A DNA stretch of 64,000 nucleotides from NCBI GenBank assembly GCA_030068075.1, contig CM057826.1, positions 67,057,312-67,121,311 of the forward strand, written 5' to 3'. This stretch comes from Paguma larvata. Lineage: Eukaryota > Chordata > Mammalia > Carnivora > Viverridae. Of this stretch, positions 24,382-36,340 are shown piece after piece. Position 1 is the first letter of the stretch; every line of letters begins with the position of its first letter. The position numbers were made by a program, and so were the translations under genes. Under the pieces are notes generated by a model. The model was not told where the DNA came from and made no database searches. It saw nothing but the letters and a program-made list of their open reading frames with translations.

Positions 24382-25614
24382 TATCCTGTGGTCATAACAT
24401 TTAAGATCTACTCTCTTAACAACTTTCAAGTGTATAACATGGTACTATTAAATATAGTCACATGTTGTACATTACATTCCCAGAAATTATTCATCTTATG
24501 GCTGGAAGTTTGTACACTGTGATCAACATCTCCTCACTTCTCTTCCACCGTCATCATCTCCCAGTTTCTGATAATCACCATTCTAATCTCTATTTCTATG
24601 AGTTGACCATTTTAGATTCCACATATAAGTAAGAACACACAGTATTTGTCTTTCTCTGTCTGACTTATTTCACTTAGCATAATGTCCTCAAGGTCCACTC
24701 ATATTGTCACAAAAGGGAGGATTTCCTTCTTTTTTGTGACCAAATAATATTCCATTGTGCATACATACCACATTTTCTTTATCCATTCATCCAATAATGG
24801 ATGCTTACGTTATTTCTATATCTTGGCTATTGTAAATAATGCTGCAGTGAACACAAGGGTGCAGATATCTCTTCAAGATAATGATTTCATTTCCTTCAGA
24901 TAGATATACAGAAGTGGGTTTGCTGGATCATATGATAGTTCTATTTTTATTTTGAGTAATCTCCATGCTATTTTTCAAAGTAGCTGTACCAACGTACATT
25001 CACAGCAACAATATATAAGGACATGCTTTTCCCCACAACCTTGCCAACACTTGTTATCTCTTGTCTCTTGGATAATAGCCATTCTAATAGGTATGAAGTA
25101 ATAATATCTCATGGTGGTTTTGATTTACATTTCCTTGATGATTAATGATGCTGAACATCTTTTCAAGTGTCTGTTGACTATTTGTTATATCTTCTTTGGA
25201 AAACTGTACTCAGATCTTCCACCCATTTTTTGATTGTTTTATTGCTATTGAGTTGTAGGAGTTACTTATATTTTGAATACTAACTCCTTATCAAGTAGAT
25301 GGTTTGCAAATATTTTCTCCCATTCCCAGGTTACCTATTAATTTTGCTGAATGTTTACTTCTGTGCAGAATTTTTTTTATTTTTACTTTTGTTGCTTACT
25401 TATTTTTATTTTTGGCACCTGCATTTTTGGTGCAATATCCAAAACACAGTTGCCAAGACCAATGTCAAGGAGTTTTTTCCCTATGTTTACTTCCAGTAGT
25501 TTTACAGTTGAGGGTCTTATATTTAAGTTTTTAAGCTATTTTGACTTAACTTTAGTGAGCGGTGTAGAAGAGACGTCCAATTTCATTCCTTTGCATGTGA
25601 ACATCCAGCTTTCC

Positions 25615-25823
25615 CAACACCATTTTTTTTTAAAGTTTATTTATTTATTTTGAGAGAGAGAGAGAGGCAGAGAGAGGGGAGAGAGAGAGAAATTCAGGCA
25701 TGCTCTGCACTGGGAGTGAAGAATCCAACGTGGGGCTCAAACTCACGAACCACGAGATCATGACCTAAGCCGAAGTTAGACACTTAGCCAATGGAGCCAC
25801 CCAGGCGCCATGCAACACCATTT
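25615..25823 (-). repeat. SINEC-type SINE with perfect target-site duplication
   Basis: The reversed SINE at 25626-25812 carries (GA)n and ends GAGCCACCCAGGCGCCATG. Identical 11-base repeats CAACACCATTT lie at 25615-25625 and 25813-25823. It is the second SINE in the same L1 copy. Confidence 0.94.
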
Positions 25824-26559
25824 ACTGAAACAGCTATTCTTGGCTCTCTTGTCAAATGTTAGCTGATGATATACGCATGGGTTTATTTCTGTGCTCTCAA
25901 GTCTGTTTTATTGGTCCACATGCCTGTTTTTATGCCATACCATACTCTTTTGATTGTTTTACATTTAAAGTAAAGTCTGCAATCAGGCATTTGATGTATC
26001 CATTTGGTTCTTCTTTCTCAAGATAACTGTGACTATTCGGGGCTTTGGTGGTCCATCTAAATTTAGGATTGTTTGTTCTATTTGTGTGAAAAATCCCATT
26101 TGAATTTTGATAGGGATTGCACTGACTATATAGATGGCTTTGGGAAATAAGGACATTTTAATAATATTAACTCCTCCAATCCATAAGCACAGAATATTTT
26201 TCCATTTATTTGTGTCTTCTTCAATTGCTTTCATCCATGTCTTACAATTTTTCAGTGTACAGATCTTTCGCCTTCTTGGTTAAATTATTCCTAAGTATTT
26301 TTTTGATGCTATTGTCATTGGGTTATTGTCTTTATATCTTTTTCTAATAGTTCATTAGTGTATAGAAACACAATGTTGCTTTTGTTTCCTTTAACTTTAC
26401 TGAATTTATTAATTCTAACAGGTTTTTGGTATAGTCTTTAGGGTTTTCTACATGTTAGACTGTATCATCTGCAGAGATAATTTTACTTCCTCTTTTCCCA
26501 CTGTAATATATTTTATTTTTGACAGGTAAAATTTTAAATGAATAAGAAAACACAAAGTA

Positions 26560-27010
26560 AAATTCACCTTAAAGGTCCTCAAAATAATGTAACTGTAAAA
26601 CACATGAAAAGATGTTTAATTTCACTCATAATTAGAGAAATACAAAATAAAGCTACACTAGATATCATTTTTTACCTACCAGACTAACAGAAATTCAAAA
26701 GTCTGATAATATACTCTCTTTCCCAGATTAAACAGAAACTGGCACTTTCAGATATTCCTAGTGGATATGCAAAATTGTACAAAATCTACAAAAGATATTC
26801 ATAATTACAATGGCAATACATGATAAAATGACATGCATATTTACACTTTGACCTAAAAATCTCATTTCCAGAAATTTACTCTGAAGATACTCATAATATA
26901 CAAAAACACATCTGTAACAAAGTTATTTGGTGCAGTATTATTTGTGATTGCAAAATACTGTGAGACATAAAATTTCATACATAGTAAATTGGTTGAATAT
27001 GCAAATATTT
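26560..27010 (+). mobile_element. Old L1 (L1ME-like) late ORF2 fragment
   Basis: Decayed late-ORF2 landmarks appear in order: CACATGAAAAGATGTTTAAT, then AAAATCTCATTTCCAGAAAT, then GTGCAGTATTATTTGTGATT and TAAATTGGTTGAATATGCAA. It faces the opposite way to the L1 immediately to its left. Confidence 0.6.
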
Positions 27011-27404
27011 CTGTAATAGAAGGAAGCAGGATTCCTAGGTGAAGGGTTTATTCCAGGACTAGAAAAGGGAACATTCGAGATGAGCTTGGGATATCTTAGT
27101 ATGCCAGAAAGTAAAGAAGTGTTCAAAGAATAATGGGGAAACAGTCCAGGGAATTGAAAGGAAACATAACTACCTAGGCTTCTATCCACCAAAATTTCTC
27201 AAAAACAATACAAACAAAAGGGGAAAAATAAAACGCCCAAAAACGATGCACTCAGAATTAAAGACAGAATGTACATGCTTCAAAATAACTTTAAGTAAAA
27301 ATAAGAAATTACCAAAACAGAGTATGATTTCTTACACTCATGTTCTACATTAATGGAACTTAAGAGACAAAACTAAATGAAATGAATTATTCTGGATGAC
27401 ATCT
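27011..27404. other. FER intron segment, nothing recognised
   Basis: AT-rich sequence between two old repeats. It may be the upstream part of the repeat at 27405-27770. Confidence 0.35.
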
Positions 27405-27770
27405 TGAGTGAGGGTTAAAAAAAATGTATAAATGGGACATTACTGGGACAAGTGACAAAAGTTGAATATGGAATGTATTTTTTATAAGAGCATGGTAACA
27501 AAGCTAAATTTCCAAAATTTGATTATATTGTGAATATGGTCTCAGAAAATACTTAAATAAACATTTAAGAATAAAAGGACATGATGTGTTCAACTAACTC
27601 ACAAATTCTTCAAGAAAAAAAGTAATATATAATTGTATTAACAGAGAAAGCAAACTATAGAGTATATATGACAAAATGTTAACAATTAACGAATAGAGTA
27701 GAGGTTACGGAGGTATCTTTGTTTTATTCTTGAAAATCTGCTATACATTTTAATTTTTTTCAAGGAAGAC
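27405..27770 (+). repeat. Ancient L1M-like 3' terminal repeat
   Basis: It includes GGACATGATGTGTTCAACTA, ACAAAATGTTAACAATTAAC and a tail-like end, matching the same recalled tail as 8590-8975 and 52870-53315. Its class is probably L1M 3' UTR, with family unassigned. Confidence 0.45.
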
Positions 27771-28495
27771 ATAAAAACCACTAGATGCAAGACTTCTGCT
27801 TCCAGTCAAGATAGAGAAATAGTCAATTGCTTTATCCATCTGCATAAAACAACTAAAAACTGAACAAAATATTGAAACAACAGCATTCAAACCACTGAAC
27901 ATCATGCAATGAAGGACAGTGAACCCTGAGAGAGTCTACAGATCTATGAACTAAGCCCTAAGATTATCCCAGCTTAGTGAGTGGAGAAAATATCCAGGCT
28001 AAAGCCAAGCTGGAACTCAGCAATCTCTCTCTGTAAGTTAAAGACACAGAGTTCAAAGCACAGAGACATTGAGACAGTCAGATTACTGGAGAAGAGATAA
28101 GGATAGAGTAGTACAGAGAACAGAGCTGCAGGAAAAAAGAAAACCCCTGAGATCTGCAAAGGTTCTCTGTCCATTGTTTAGCTAAGTACTGATCAAACCA
28201 CAAATATGAGGAGACTACTCTATGCCAAAGAAATAACCCACCTACAGGAATCACAGGGAACACTGTCTAGAGCTCACATAAGACCATGGAACTGTGCCAG
28301 GTTCCAAGACCCAAAATGTATAACCTCATAATATCGGGAGCAAACTTTGAGTACTAAGAATGATCTTGCTTTAGTAGACGAGATAAATTCATCCTAGAAT
28401 ACAAGTAGCTCTGATTCACATAAATTAAAAACAAGAGCCAAAAAGATCAAACTGTCTCCAAGTAACCAACTGTCACCGATCCCAAAGCAAAGCTC

Positions 28496-28878
28496 AAGAA
28501 TATTTCTATGGAATACTACGCGGCAATGAGAAACAATGAAATCTGGCCAAGTGTAGCAACATGGATGGAATTGGAGGGTATTATGCTAAGTGAAATAAGT
28601 CAGTCAGGGAAAGACAGATACCATATGTTTTGGTATAGGTGGATTTTGAGACACTTAGCAGAAAACCATGGGAGAGGGGAAGAGGGGGGAAAAAAAGCCA
28701 CAGAGAGGGAGGGAGACAAAACATAAGAGACTCTTAAATACTAAGAACAGAGGGTGGGGGATGAGGGAGGGGGGAGAGGGGGTGACGGGCACAGAGGAGG
28801 GCACTTGTTGGGATGAGTACTGGGTGTTGTACAGAAAACAATCTGACAATAAATTGTTAAAAAAAAAAGAATATTTCT
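28496..28878 (+). mobile_element. Young carnivore LINE-1 3' end with target-site duplication
   Basis: The insert 28508-28866 begins ATGGAATACTACGCGGCAAT, holds the ORF2 C-terminal end (EIWPSVATWMELEGIMLSEI), the G-rich 3' UTR tract and GTTGGGATGAGTACTGGGTG, and ends in poly-A. Identical 12-base repeats AAGAATATTTCT lie at 28496-28507 and 28867-28878. At ~360 bases it is a strongly 5'-truncated copy of the same family as 13129-13860. Confidence 0.95.
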
Positions 28879-29065
28879 AAAAATACAAAAATATTCAGTA
28901 CCTAAAAAGGTAAAATTCATAATGTCTGGCATTAAATCAAAGACTACCAAGCATAAATATGCAGGAGAAAAATCAATCAAAACTGACCCAGAAGTAACAC
29001 AGATGATAAAAGAAAGAAAGAATAAAACAGCTACTATAACTGTATTCCAAGAAACTAAAGGAAAA

Positions 29066-29312
29066 AATAAGTATTTAAGGGGCACCTGGGTGGCTCAGTC
29101 AGTTAAGCATCTGACTTTGGCTCAGATCATGATCTCACTATTCATGAGTTCGAGCCCCACATCGGGCTCCGTGCTGACAGCTCAGAGCCTGGAGCCTGCT
29201 TCAGATTCTGTGTCTCCCTCTCTCTGCCCCTCCCCCATTCATGCTCTATCTCTCTCTGAAAAATAAACATTAAAAAAAAGAAAGAAATTCAAAAAAATAA
29301 TAAGTATTTAAG
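29066..29312 (+). repeat. SINEC-type SINE with perfect target-site duplication
   Basis: The body 29080-29298 starts GGGCACCTGGGTGGCTCAGT and stays close to consensus through ACAGCTCAGAGCCTGGAGCC. Identical 14-base repeats AATAAGTATTTAAG lie at 29066-29079 and 29299-29312. It is one of the least diverged SINEs here. Confidence 0.95.
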
Positions 29313-31290
29313 TAGAGACATAGAAGATATAAAAAAAGATTCAAACTGAACTGTTATAGACTTGTTCATTTTCAACATGGAAATGGCTCAGTTATTCAGT
29401 TTCTATTTTCTTCTCTCCAATGCCTCACCCTAAAGCACAAGTGTGGGGCAAAAGGAAGAGCTGGTTTTGGGCAGGTATGAAGAGACAAAGGAACAGAACA
29501 CAGAGGCATATTTAAATTTAAATACTCAAAAACAGTAAGTGATATTGCCAGAGGAAGAGGAGGAAGTAGGAAGGAAGTGACATTACTGGAAAAGAAGAGG
29601 TCAAGAAGAGAGAGTTAAGCTCATTGATAGGGTTATGAAAGAGCACCAGAAGATGCCCTGTCATGTCACAGATGAAAATTAAGCTTTATGAAATTAATGA
29701 CAGATTAGACAATGCATAAAATAAGGTTAGTAAGATGGAAGACATAACAGTAAAAACTAACTACAAGGAAACACAGAGAGAAGATAGAAAAATAGAATAT
29801 CAGTAAAATGTGTAATAACTTCAAACAGTCAAAATTGGAGTCCCCAAAGGAAAGAAGAGTGAAGAAAGGACTAAAGTATTTTCTGAAAAAATAACTAACA
29901 TTTTTCAGTAACAGACCTCAGTAACACTGAGCAAGAATTTCCAAAGAAAAATTTTTATAGCAAATTGAATCCAATAATTAAAATAAGAAAAGGACAATAT
30001 GTAAGAACTAGGTGGGGTTTAATCCAGGAATACATGATTGTTTTAACATTTGAAATATTTGAAAATCAAGGAATACATTTTAGTATATTATCAAACTGAA
30101 AAGGAAAAACAATACAATCATCAAAGCAAAAATGACAAACCACTTGACAAAACCTCACATCAATGTATGAAAAAAAAGCTCAGCTAAGTAGGAGTAGAAG
30201 CTTCCACAAGCCTATAAAAAGATATCTACAAAAAACTCACAATTAACATCATACTTAATAGTAAAAGACTAAATGCATTTCTCCTAAGATCAGCAATAAG
30301 ACATGGATGTCTGTTGTCAATACTTTCATTGAGGTTTGTGCTAAAGGTTCCAGCCAGTCCAAAACTGCAAGAAAAACAAATAAAAGGCATCCAAATGGAA
30401 AACAAGGAAAATTGTCTTTGCATAAGACATAATCACCTATGTAGAAAATTCAATGGAATCTACAAAAAAGCTACAAATAAGTCTTGCAAAGTTTAAGTTA
30501 TGAGATTAATATGATAATAACTGAACAGTGGGGAAATTAAAAATTAGAAAAAGTAATATTTACAAGAGCATCAAAAATATGAAATACACATAAATCTGAA
30601 AAACCTGTACATTGAAATCATAAGACTACTCAAAAAAATTAAAGATGATATATGCTAGGCTTTTGGACTGGAAGACCCAACTGTGTTAAGATATACATTT
30701 TCCCAAAATTTATCTAAATACTCAGTGCATTCCAATCAAAATCCAGTAGCCTTTTTTTTTTAAATAGAAATTGAAAAGCTAATTCTAAAATTCATATGGA
30801 AGTGCAAAGAAATTAAAATAGCCGAAAGTACTTGGAAAGAAAAAAAAAACAGAAAAATTACACCACTGACTTTGTGATTATTATAAGAAAACAATAATCA
30901 AAACAGTGTCTTACTGGTTTCAGAGTAGGCAAGAACACAAATGGAACATAATAAAGTGTACAGAAATAGGCTCACAAATTATGGTCAACTGAATTCAACA
31001 AAGATGCAAAGGAGAAAGCTTAGTCTTTCAACAAATGCTGCTAGAACAAATGGATATCTGTTTGCAAAAAAAAAACAAACTTTGATCATACCTTGGCCCG
31101 TAGACAAAAATTAACTAAAAATGGATCACAGACCTAAATATAAAGCAAAACTATAAAACTTCCAGATGCAAACAGGAAAAGCTCAACAAATTTAGGTCAT
31201 GCGACAATCTTTTTTTAACGCAACACCAAAACACAACAGTCTAATGAAAAAATTGATATATTGGACTTTTATTAGGTAGAATAAATGATG

Positions 31291-31879
31291 CCTTTTCAGT
31301 GTTAAGAGGGAAGGCTGACATATTCCTTGTTTTTCTTTGAGTTTACAACCACTTTCTACCGTTATTGCTCAACAATCCCTCTTTGAAAGACAATCCTGCC
31401 CATTTAAACCATCCCTCCCAATCTTTATCACCTTTATCTAGGCCCTTTTCCCATTCTAAAACCTCTCTTGCCTTCTTTAATTATTTTAGCATTTGTCTCC
31501 CTCTGTCCCTCATCAAAATACTTAACACTTCAGTGTCTACACTAATGATTCCTCCATTGGCCTGACCTCTAAATCCTCAATCTTCTATTAATCCTATTTC
31601 TTGTTCCCTTCACTACCTTACTTTTCTAAAAAGAATAATTCCAGTTGAACATGGTAAATAGAACACATGGCTATTTCTCCACTTCTTTCCAAAAGCCCAC
31701 TAAGATATAATATACTTATTTAAAGTATAAATTCACAATGACAAAGAAAATGAAAAGAGGACAACCACAGATAAGACACATCAACAAAATATAAGAAAAT
31801 GGAAGTAGGTAAATGGTAACTGATTAGCATACCAAGAAAGTTGAAACATAGGAGTTCTGCAAAGGGAGGATCAAGAAGA
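31291..31879. other. FER intron segment, nothing recognised
   Basis: The 31330-31620 part is pyrimidine-rich (CAATCCCTCTTTGAAAGACA) and may be a decayed LINE, but no family is clear. Confidence 0.35.
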
Positions 31880-32230
31880 AAAGGCCACGTAGGGAAAAAG
31901 GTGGCCAAAAGGTACAATTTTCTAGTTATATGACCAGTGAGTACTAGGTGTGTAATGTCAAACATGGTGGCTATAATTAACACTGTTGTATGATAAACAG
32001 GAAAGTTATGAAGAGAGTAGATGCTAAGAGTTCTCATCTCAGGGATGAGATTTTCTTTCTTTTATTTTTATTGTATCTATATGAGACAATGGATGCTAAC
32101 TAAACCTATTGTGGTAATCGTTTCGCAAAATATGTGAACCAAAACATCATGCTGTATACCTTAACTTATATAGTTATGTATGCCAATTTTTTCTCAATTT
32201 AAAACAAAGAAATGGCCAATTTATAGGGTC
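31880..32230 (+). mobile_element. Old L1M 3' UTR end
   Basis: GTGGCTATAATTAACACTGT, AACCTATTGTGGTAATCGTT and a terminal TATGCCAATTTTTTCTCAAT match the sense-strand 3' end of L1MA/L1MB. It may be the displaced 3' end of the L1 at 27780-31290. Confidence 0.65.
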
Positions 32231-32849
32231 AGATCTTTAACTTCAGTAAAGCTCAGGAACTGGAGAAACCTATATGAAAGGAGAGGAGATGATACTGAAA
32301 CAGAAGAACTGATTCAAAGTCTTTAACAGCCAGAGAGAACTCCCATTTCTACTGCTCAGCCCTCACAAACATGCAACTGTTCTCTCCCAATTCAGAAGAA
32401 AACAAGAGGAAAAACTTTTAAGGTGTGTCACATTTAATCTTTAATACCTTCAAAGAACAATTAAATGGTGCAATTTTGGCCTTTATTTTTGTGGCCCTTA
32501 ATTTTAAATTTTATATTATATTTTTATAATCTTAGAGATAAAAAAACATACTGCTTCTCCCAACAATTTTTGAGTGTGATTAATTCATCAGTATATGAGT
32601 ATTTTAGTAATGAATGATAGCAAAGAACAGCTACATGTTAAAATATGCCACGTGATTCACTACATTAATGATTCACAGAGGAATTTAGGGAAGGTGGGTT
32701 ATAATGAAAGTTCGTGTCAAAAGAAATTAGCAGGTCTCAAGAGACCCAAGGAAGAAGGGTAATAAAGAAAACAAAATCTGTAAAAATGATGGTCAAACCT
32801 AACTAAATCATTACAATAATTTAGACATGTATTTTTTTATTTCAAAATT
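32231..32849. other. FER intron segment, nothing recognised
   Basis: AT-rich intron just downstream of the first coding exon's MER5-like relic. No feature was seen. Confidence 0.4.
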
Positions 32850-32965
32850 CAAAAACTTCACACCTACTAACTCAGATTCAGGAAATAGGGACCAAAATGT
32901 ATAATTTTTGAAATTTTCCCGTGAGATTCTGATAATCTGCAAGACTTTAGAACCACTGCCCTCGA
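32850..32965 (+). mobile_element. MER5-type hAT relic near the FER exon
   Basis: CTAACTCAGATTCAGGAAAT ... GTGAGATTCTGATAATCTGC ... TTTAGAACCACTGCCC fits the right half of a MER5A element. It lies ~100 bases inside the intron that follows the first FER coding exon. Confidence 0.6.
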
Positions 32966-33062
32966 ATGCTAATTTGGGTATGTTCCTGCAACAATATGAT
33001 CTCTTTGCCCTAAGCACAATTATACTGCTATACACAATAAGTAATGAAATTATTCTTCTTAC

Positions 33063-33269
33063 CTTGGATACATTGCTGACATAATTCATTTGAACAGTAC
33101 TTTCCTTATCAACTTGATTACAAAGGTTCTGTAAAGTAGATGCATATTCTTTATCACTTTTTATTCTCAGAGCCATAAATTTCTTCACTGTTTCCAGTAA
33201 TCGTAATTCCCAGTCTTGCAATTTTAACAAAGCTTCATGTGAATTCTTCAGGTCACTCCCAAACCCCAT
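33063..33269 (-). CDS. FER: FER tyrosine kinase, first coding exon (residues 1-69, start of F-BAR)
   Basis: Minus strand. The ATG at 33269-33267 lies in a strong context (A at -3, G at +4), followed by 207 coding bases (69 codons, phase 0) and the consensus donor GTAAG at 33062. The protein begins [20 protein letters not shown] and ends NYVSNVSK, matching FER as I recall it. This includes the FCH signature that opens the F-BAR domain, which drives dimerisation and membrane binding. The full protein is ~822 residues, with SH2 and kinase domains encoded beyond this window. An in-frame GTG 30 bases upstream (33299) is not a plausible start. The exon is open and intact, so there is no sign of a pseudogene. 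FES is the only close paralogue, and the sequence and exon layout favour FER. Confidence 0.97.
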
Positions 33270-33329
33270 TTTTGTAAGGCACTGTCTTATCCTCCACACT
33301 GCACTGTGAGCCTTCTAATCAGCACATAT
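33270..33329 (-). other. FER: FER 5' UTR part of the first coding exon
   Basis: Sixty bases lie between a strong acceptor (polypyrimidine run GTTTTTTTCTTCACCACAG ending at 33330) and the ATG. At least one non-coding exon must lie further upstream, towards higher coordinates. Two internal AG sites (after ATTAG and CACAG) could also be used, so the exact exon edge is inferred. Confidence 0.75.
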
Positions 33330-33419
33330 CTGTGGTGAAGAAAAAAACACCTCTTAAATCAAAAGGAAATTTGTTTTCAAGGCAAAGTTATAGCCCATTC
33401 TTTGCAGAGTTAAAAAAAA

Positions 33420-35455
33420 ATCCCTACAACTGAATGCTTTCACCCAAATATCAGGAACAAGATGAGGATGTCCACTCTCACCACTTCTATTGAACACTGT
33501 ACTGGAGGATCTAGCCAGTACAATGAGATAAATGAAATGATTTCCATGGAAATTGAAAAGAAAGACATAAAACTATCTTTATTTGAAGAGGACATGAAAT
33601 TGAATATAGAAAGGAATGCAATTAAAAACAAGTTTTAGGATTAATAAATAACCTCAATAAGATTACAGGGTATAAGATCAACAGACAAAAATCAATTGTT
33701 TTTCTACACACTAGCAATGATCAATCTGAAAAATGAAATTAAAAAACAATTTCATACACAACATTAAAAAGATTAAATATCTAGGAATAAATTTTATAAA
33801 ATAAATTAAAACTTGTGCTCTTAAACTACAAAGTATTGTTGAAAGAAATTAAGGAAAACATAAATAAAAGGAAAGACTCATGTTAATGGATCCAAAAGAT
33901 TTAATATTGTTAAGAAAGCAATATTCTCCAATTTGACCTACAGATTTAACAATCCATATTAACATATAAACTAGGGTGTGGTGTTTTTTTTATAGAAATT
34001 GAAGATAATCTTAAAAAAGTCTTGAAGAAGAAGAACAAAGCTGGAAGAGTCATACTTCCTCATTTCAAAACTTACTGAATAGCTGTACCAGTCAGGACAA
34101 TGTGGTCCTGGCACACGAACAGACATAGAGATCAATGAAATAGAACACAGGGTCCAGATGTGAAGCATTACATTTATGGCTCTATGATTTTCTCCAAGAG
34201 TGCCAAGTCTATTCATTCAGAAAAAAAAAGTATTTCAACTAATGGTGGTGGGACAACTGGGTTTCCATATGCAAAAGAATGAAGCAGAGTTCCTTCCTTA
34301 GACCATACAATAAAAATTCACAAAAAAAGGGATAATGGGACTAAATATCATAGCTAAAACTATAAAAATCTCAAAAGAAAACATGGTAGTAGATCTCTGT
34401 GACCTTAGCTCACAGAGCTAAGGAAACAGTTTCTTAGATATGAGACACCATAAGCACAAGCAACAAAATTAAAATACATAAATTGGATTTAATCAAACTT
34501 AACACTGCTGTACTTCAAAGGCCATCATTAAGAAAGTGAAAAGGCCCATAGAATGGGAGAAACTATTTGCAAATACCTATCTGATAAGAGACTTCTATCT
34601 GGAATATATAAAGAATTATTAAAACTCGGTAATAAAAATACAAATAAAGGAATTAAAAATGTGCAAAGGACCTGCATAGACACTTTTCCAAACAAGATTT
34701 ACAAACGTCCAATAAGCAGATGGAAAGATGTTCAGCATCGTTAGCCATTAGGAAAAGACCAACCAAAACCACAGTGAGATACGACATCACACCATTAGGA
34801 TGTCTTTAACCAAAAGATAGATAGTATCAAGTGTTGGAGATTGTGAAGAAATTAGAGCCCTCACACACTGCTGGTGGAAATGTAACATGGGATAGTTCCT
34901 CAAAGTTAAACATACAGCCAACATATGATCCAGAAATTCCACTTTTAGGTATATACCCAAAAGGAATGAAACATATGCCCACACAAAAACTTGCACATGA
35001 ATGTTGGAGCAGAATTATTCATAACAGTTATAAAGTAGAAACAATCTAAATGTCCATCGACTAATGATGAACAAATAAATAAAACATGATATATACATAC
35101 AACAAAATATAACTAGCAATGAAAAGGAACAAAGTATTGATAGAAGCTACAAAATGGAACCTTGTAAACATTACGCTAAATAAAAGAAACCCAGACACTG
35201 ACATACTGTATGATCTCTTTATATAAAAAGTCCAAAATCCAGACAGAAAGTAGATTATTAGTTGCCTGGGCTGGCAAATTTGGGAAGAAATGAGAAGTGA
35301 CTGCCAATAGGTACTGGCTTTCATTCTGGGGGCAATGAAAATGTTCTGAAACGGATTGTGGTGATGGTTGTACAGCTCTGTGAACAGAATAAAAACCACT
35401 TTAGGTAGGTGAATTCTTCAGCACATGAGTTATTATATCTCAATAAAGTTGCTTA
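33420..35455 (+). mobile_element. Old L1M ORF2 3' half and 3' UTR next to the FER exon
   Basis: It starts in reverse transcriptase (GATGTCCACTCTCACCACTT), passes late ORF2 (CATATGATCCAGAAATTCCA, ATATACCCAAAAGGAATG) and ends with CTCAATAAAGTTGCTTAAAA. Frames are disrupted. It begins only ~90 bases upstream of the splice acceptor of the first FER coding exon, in the opposite direction to the gene. Confidence 0.85.
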
Positions 35456-36028
35456 AAAAATCACTACAGCATAAGCGGTGATCATCTAAAGGTCAGTTCT
35501 CAGAAACTTCCCCAAAATATCCTGCTTGTTTGCTATAAATTCCCAAAACTATGATAGCATTTATTTTGCTCTCAAGACCCCTAAAACTTCAGGCAATGAA
35601 CCATCTAGGGCCAGTTAGAAGAAATGAAGAAACACACCTCTTATGTTTAGTTCTGGCTCATCCATACCAGAAGTCACTTTCTTGTTAATTCAGCGGAGAT
35701 TCTCTAAGTTAGACAGAAAAATGAGAACAGATTCATGTGTCTAACCTCAGTGATAACATCTAAAGAGATCATAAAAATGTAGGTTTTTCAGATAGAGAAC
35801 AAATTACAATTTTCCTCCAACGAAAAACTGTCCAGTTTTATGATCTATCAAATAAGTAAAGGGGAGAAAAAAGGTTGTAGATAACTTCATCGAAGTTCCC
35901 AAAGTAGCAACCAGGACACAAAATGGACCTTAACATAATTAGGTCCATACAAAGTAATTGACTTATTCACTTTAACATGGAGTAGCAGAATTCCAACTTT
36001 TTCACTTTGGATGTAGTAACTTTAAAAC
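35456..36028. other. FER upstream intron segment, nothing recognised
   Basis: AT-rich stretch without a repeat or open frame I can name. Confidence 0.4.
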
Positions 36029-36237
36029 TTTTACTTTGAGGGGTGCCTGGGTGGCTCAATCGGTTGAGGGTCCAACTCTTGGCTTCATCTCATGTCATGA
36101 TCTTGCAGTTTCATGGGTTTGAGTCTGCTTGGGATTCTCTCTCCCTCTCTCTGCCCCTCCCTTACTCTCACTGTCTCTCTCTCAAATAAATAAAATTAAA
36201 AATAAATAAATAAAATAAAATAAAAATTTTACTTTGA
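36029..36237 (+). repeat. SINEC-type SINE, shortened, with target-site duplication
   Basis: The body 36040-36226 starts GGGTGCCTGGGTGGCTCAAT. The central tRNA-unrelated part is shortened: after GTTTCATGGGTTTGAG it jumps straight to TCTGCTTGGGATTCTC. Repeats TTTTACTTTGA lie at 36029-36039 and 36227-36237. The tail is a mixed AAAT/AAAATA run. Confidence 0.9.
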
Positions 36238-36340
36238 TGTATCTTTACAGGACACAAAAATTCACAATGAACATTTTTTTGTTATTTTACCTACAGCTGA
36301 TCTAAGTCTCAGTGGAAGATATATTATACTGTATCTCATG

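Larger units (their letters stand above)
24000..26523 (-). mobile_element. Old L1M, 3' 2.5 kb, split by two SINEs
   Basis: The plus strand runs from the reversed 3' UTR (GTGTACAACATAATGATTTG) through CACTTAGCATAATGTCCTCA and ATATTCCATTGTGCATACAT into ORF2 reverse transcriptase at 25.9-26.5 kb. It is truncated at ~26523. Reading frames are broken by many stops. It runs in the same direction as FER. Confidence 0.8.
27780..31290 (+). mobile_element. Old L1M element, 5' UTR to ORF2, with later insertions
   Basis: The 5' UTR-like part (CAAGACTTCTGCTTCCAGTC) starts near 27780. ORF1-like sequence lies at 28920-29060 and 29690-29900 (CAAAATTGGAGTCCCCAAAG). ORF2 reverse transcriptase/late ORF2 relics lie at 30000-31290. 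A young L1 (28508-28866) and a SINE (29080-29298) inserted into it. The stretch 29340-29680 does not match clearly. All frames are broken. It is antisense to FER. Confidence 0.65.

Noticed and set aside
30226..30423. Short open frames with reverse-transcriptase-like words
   Set aside because: They are remnants or mirror-strand readings of decayed L1 ORF2, not intact genes.
32811..33062. Reading frame continuing past NVSK in the first FER exon
   Set aside because: It reads through a consensus GTAAG donor at 33062. The added residues do not match FER, and the next exon supplies SWLLMIQQ.
33270..33299. Longer FER start with ten extra residues upstream of MGFGSDLK
   Set aside because: The codon at 33299 is GTG, not ATG. 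The ATG at 33269 has a strong context and matches the known FER N-terminus.
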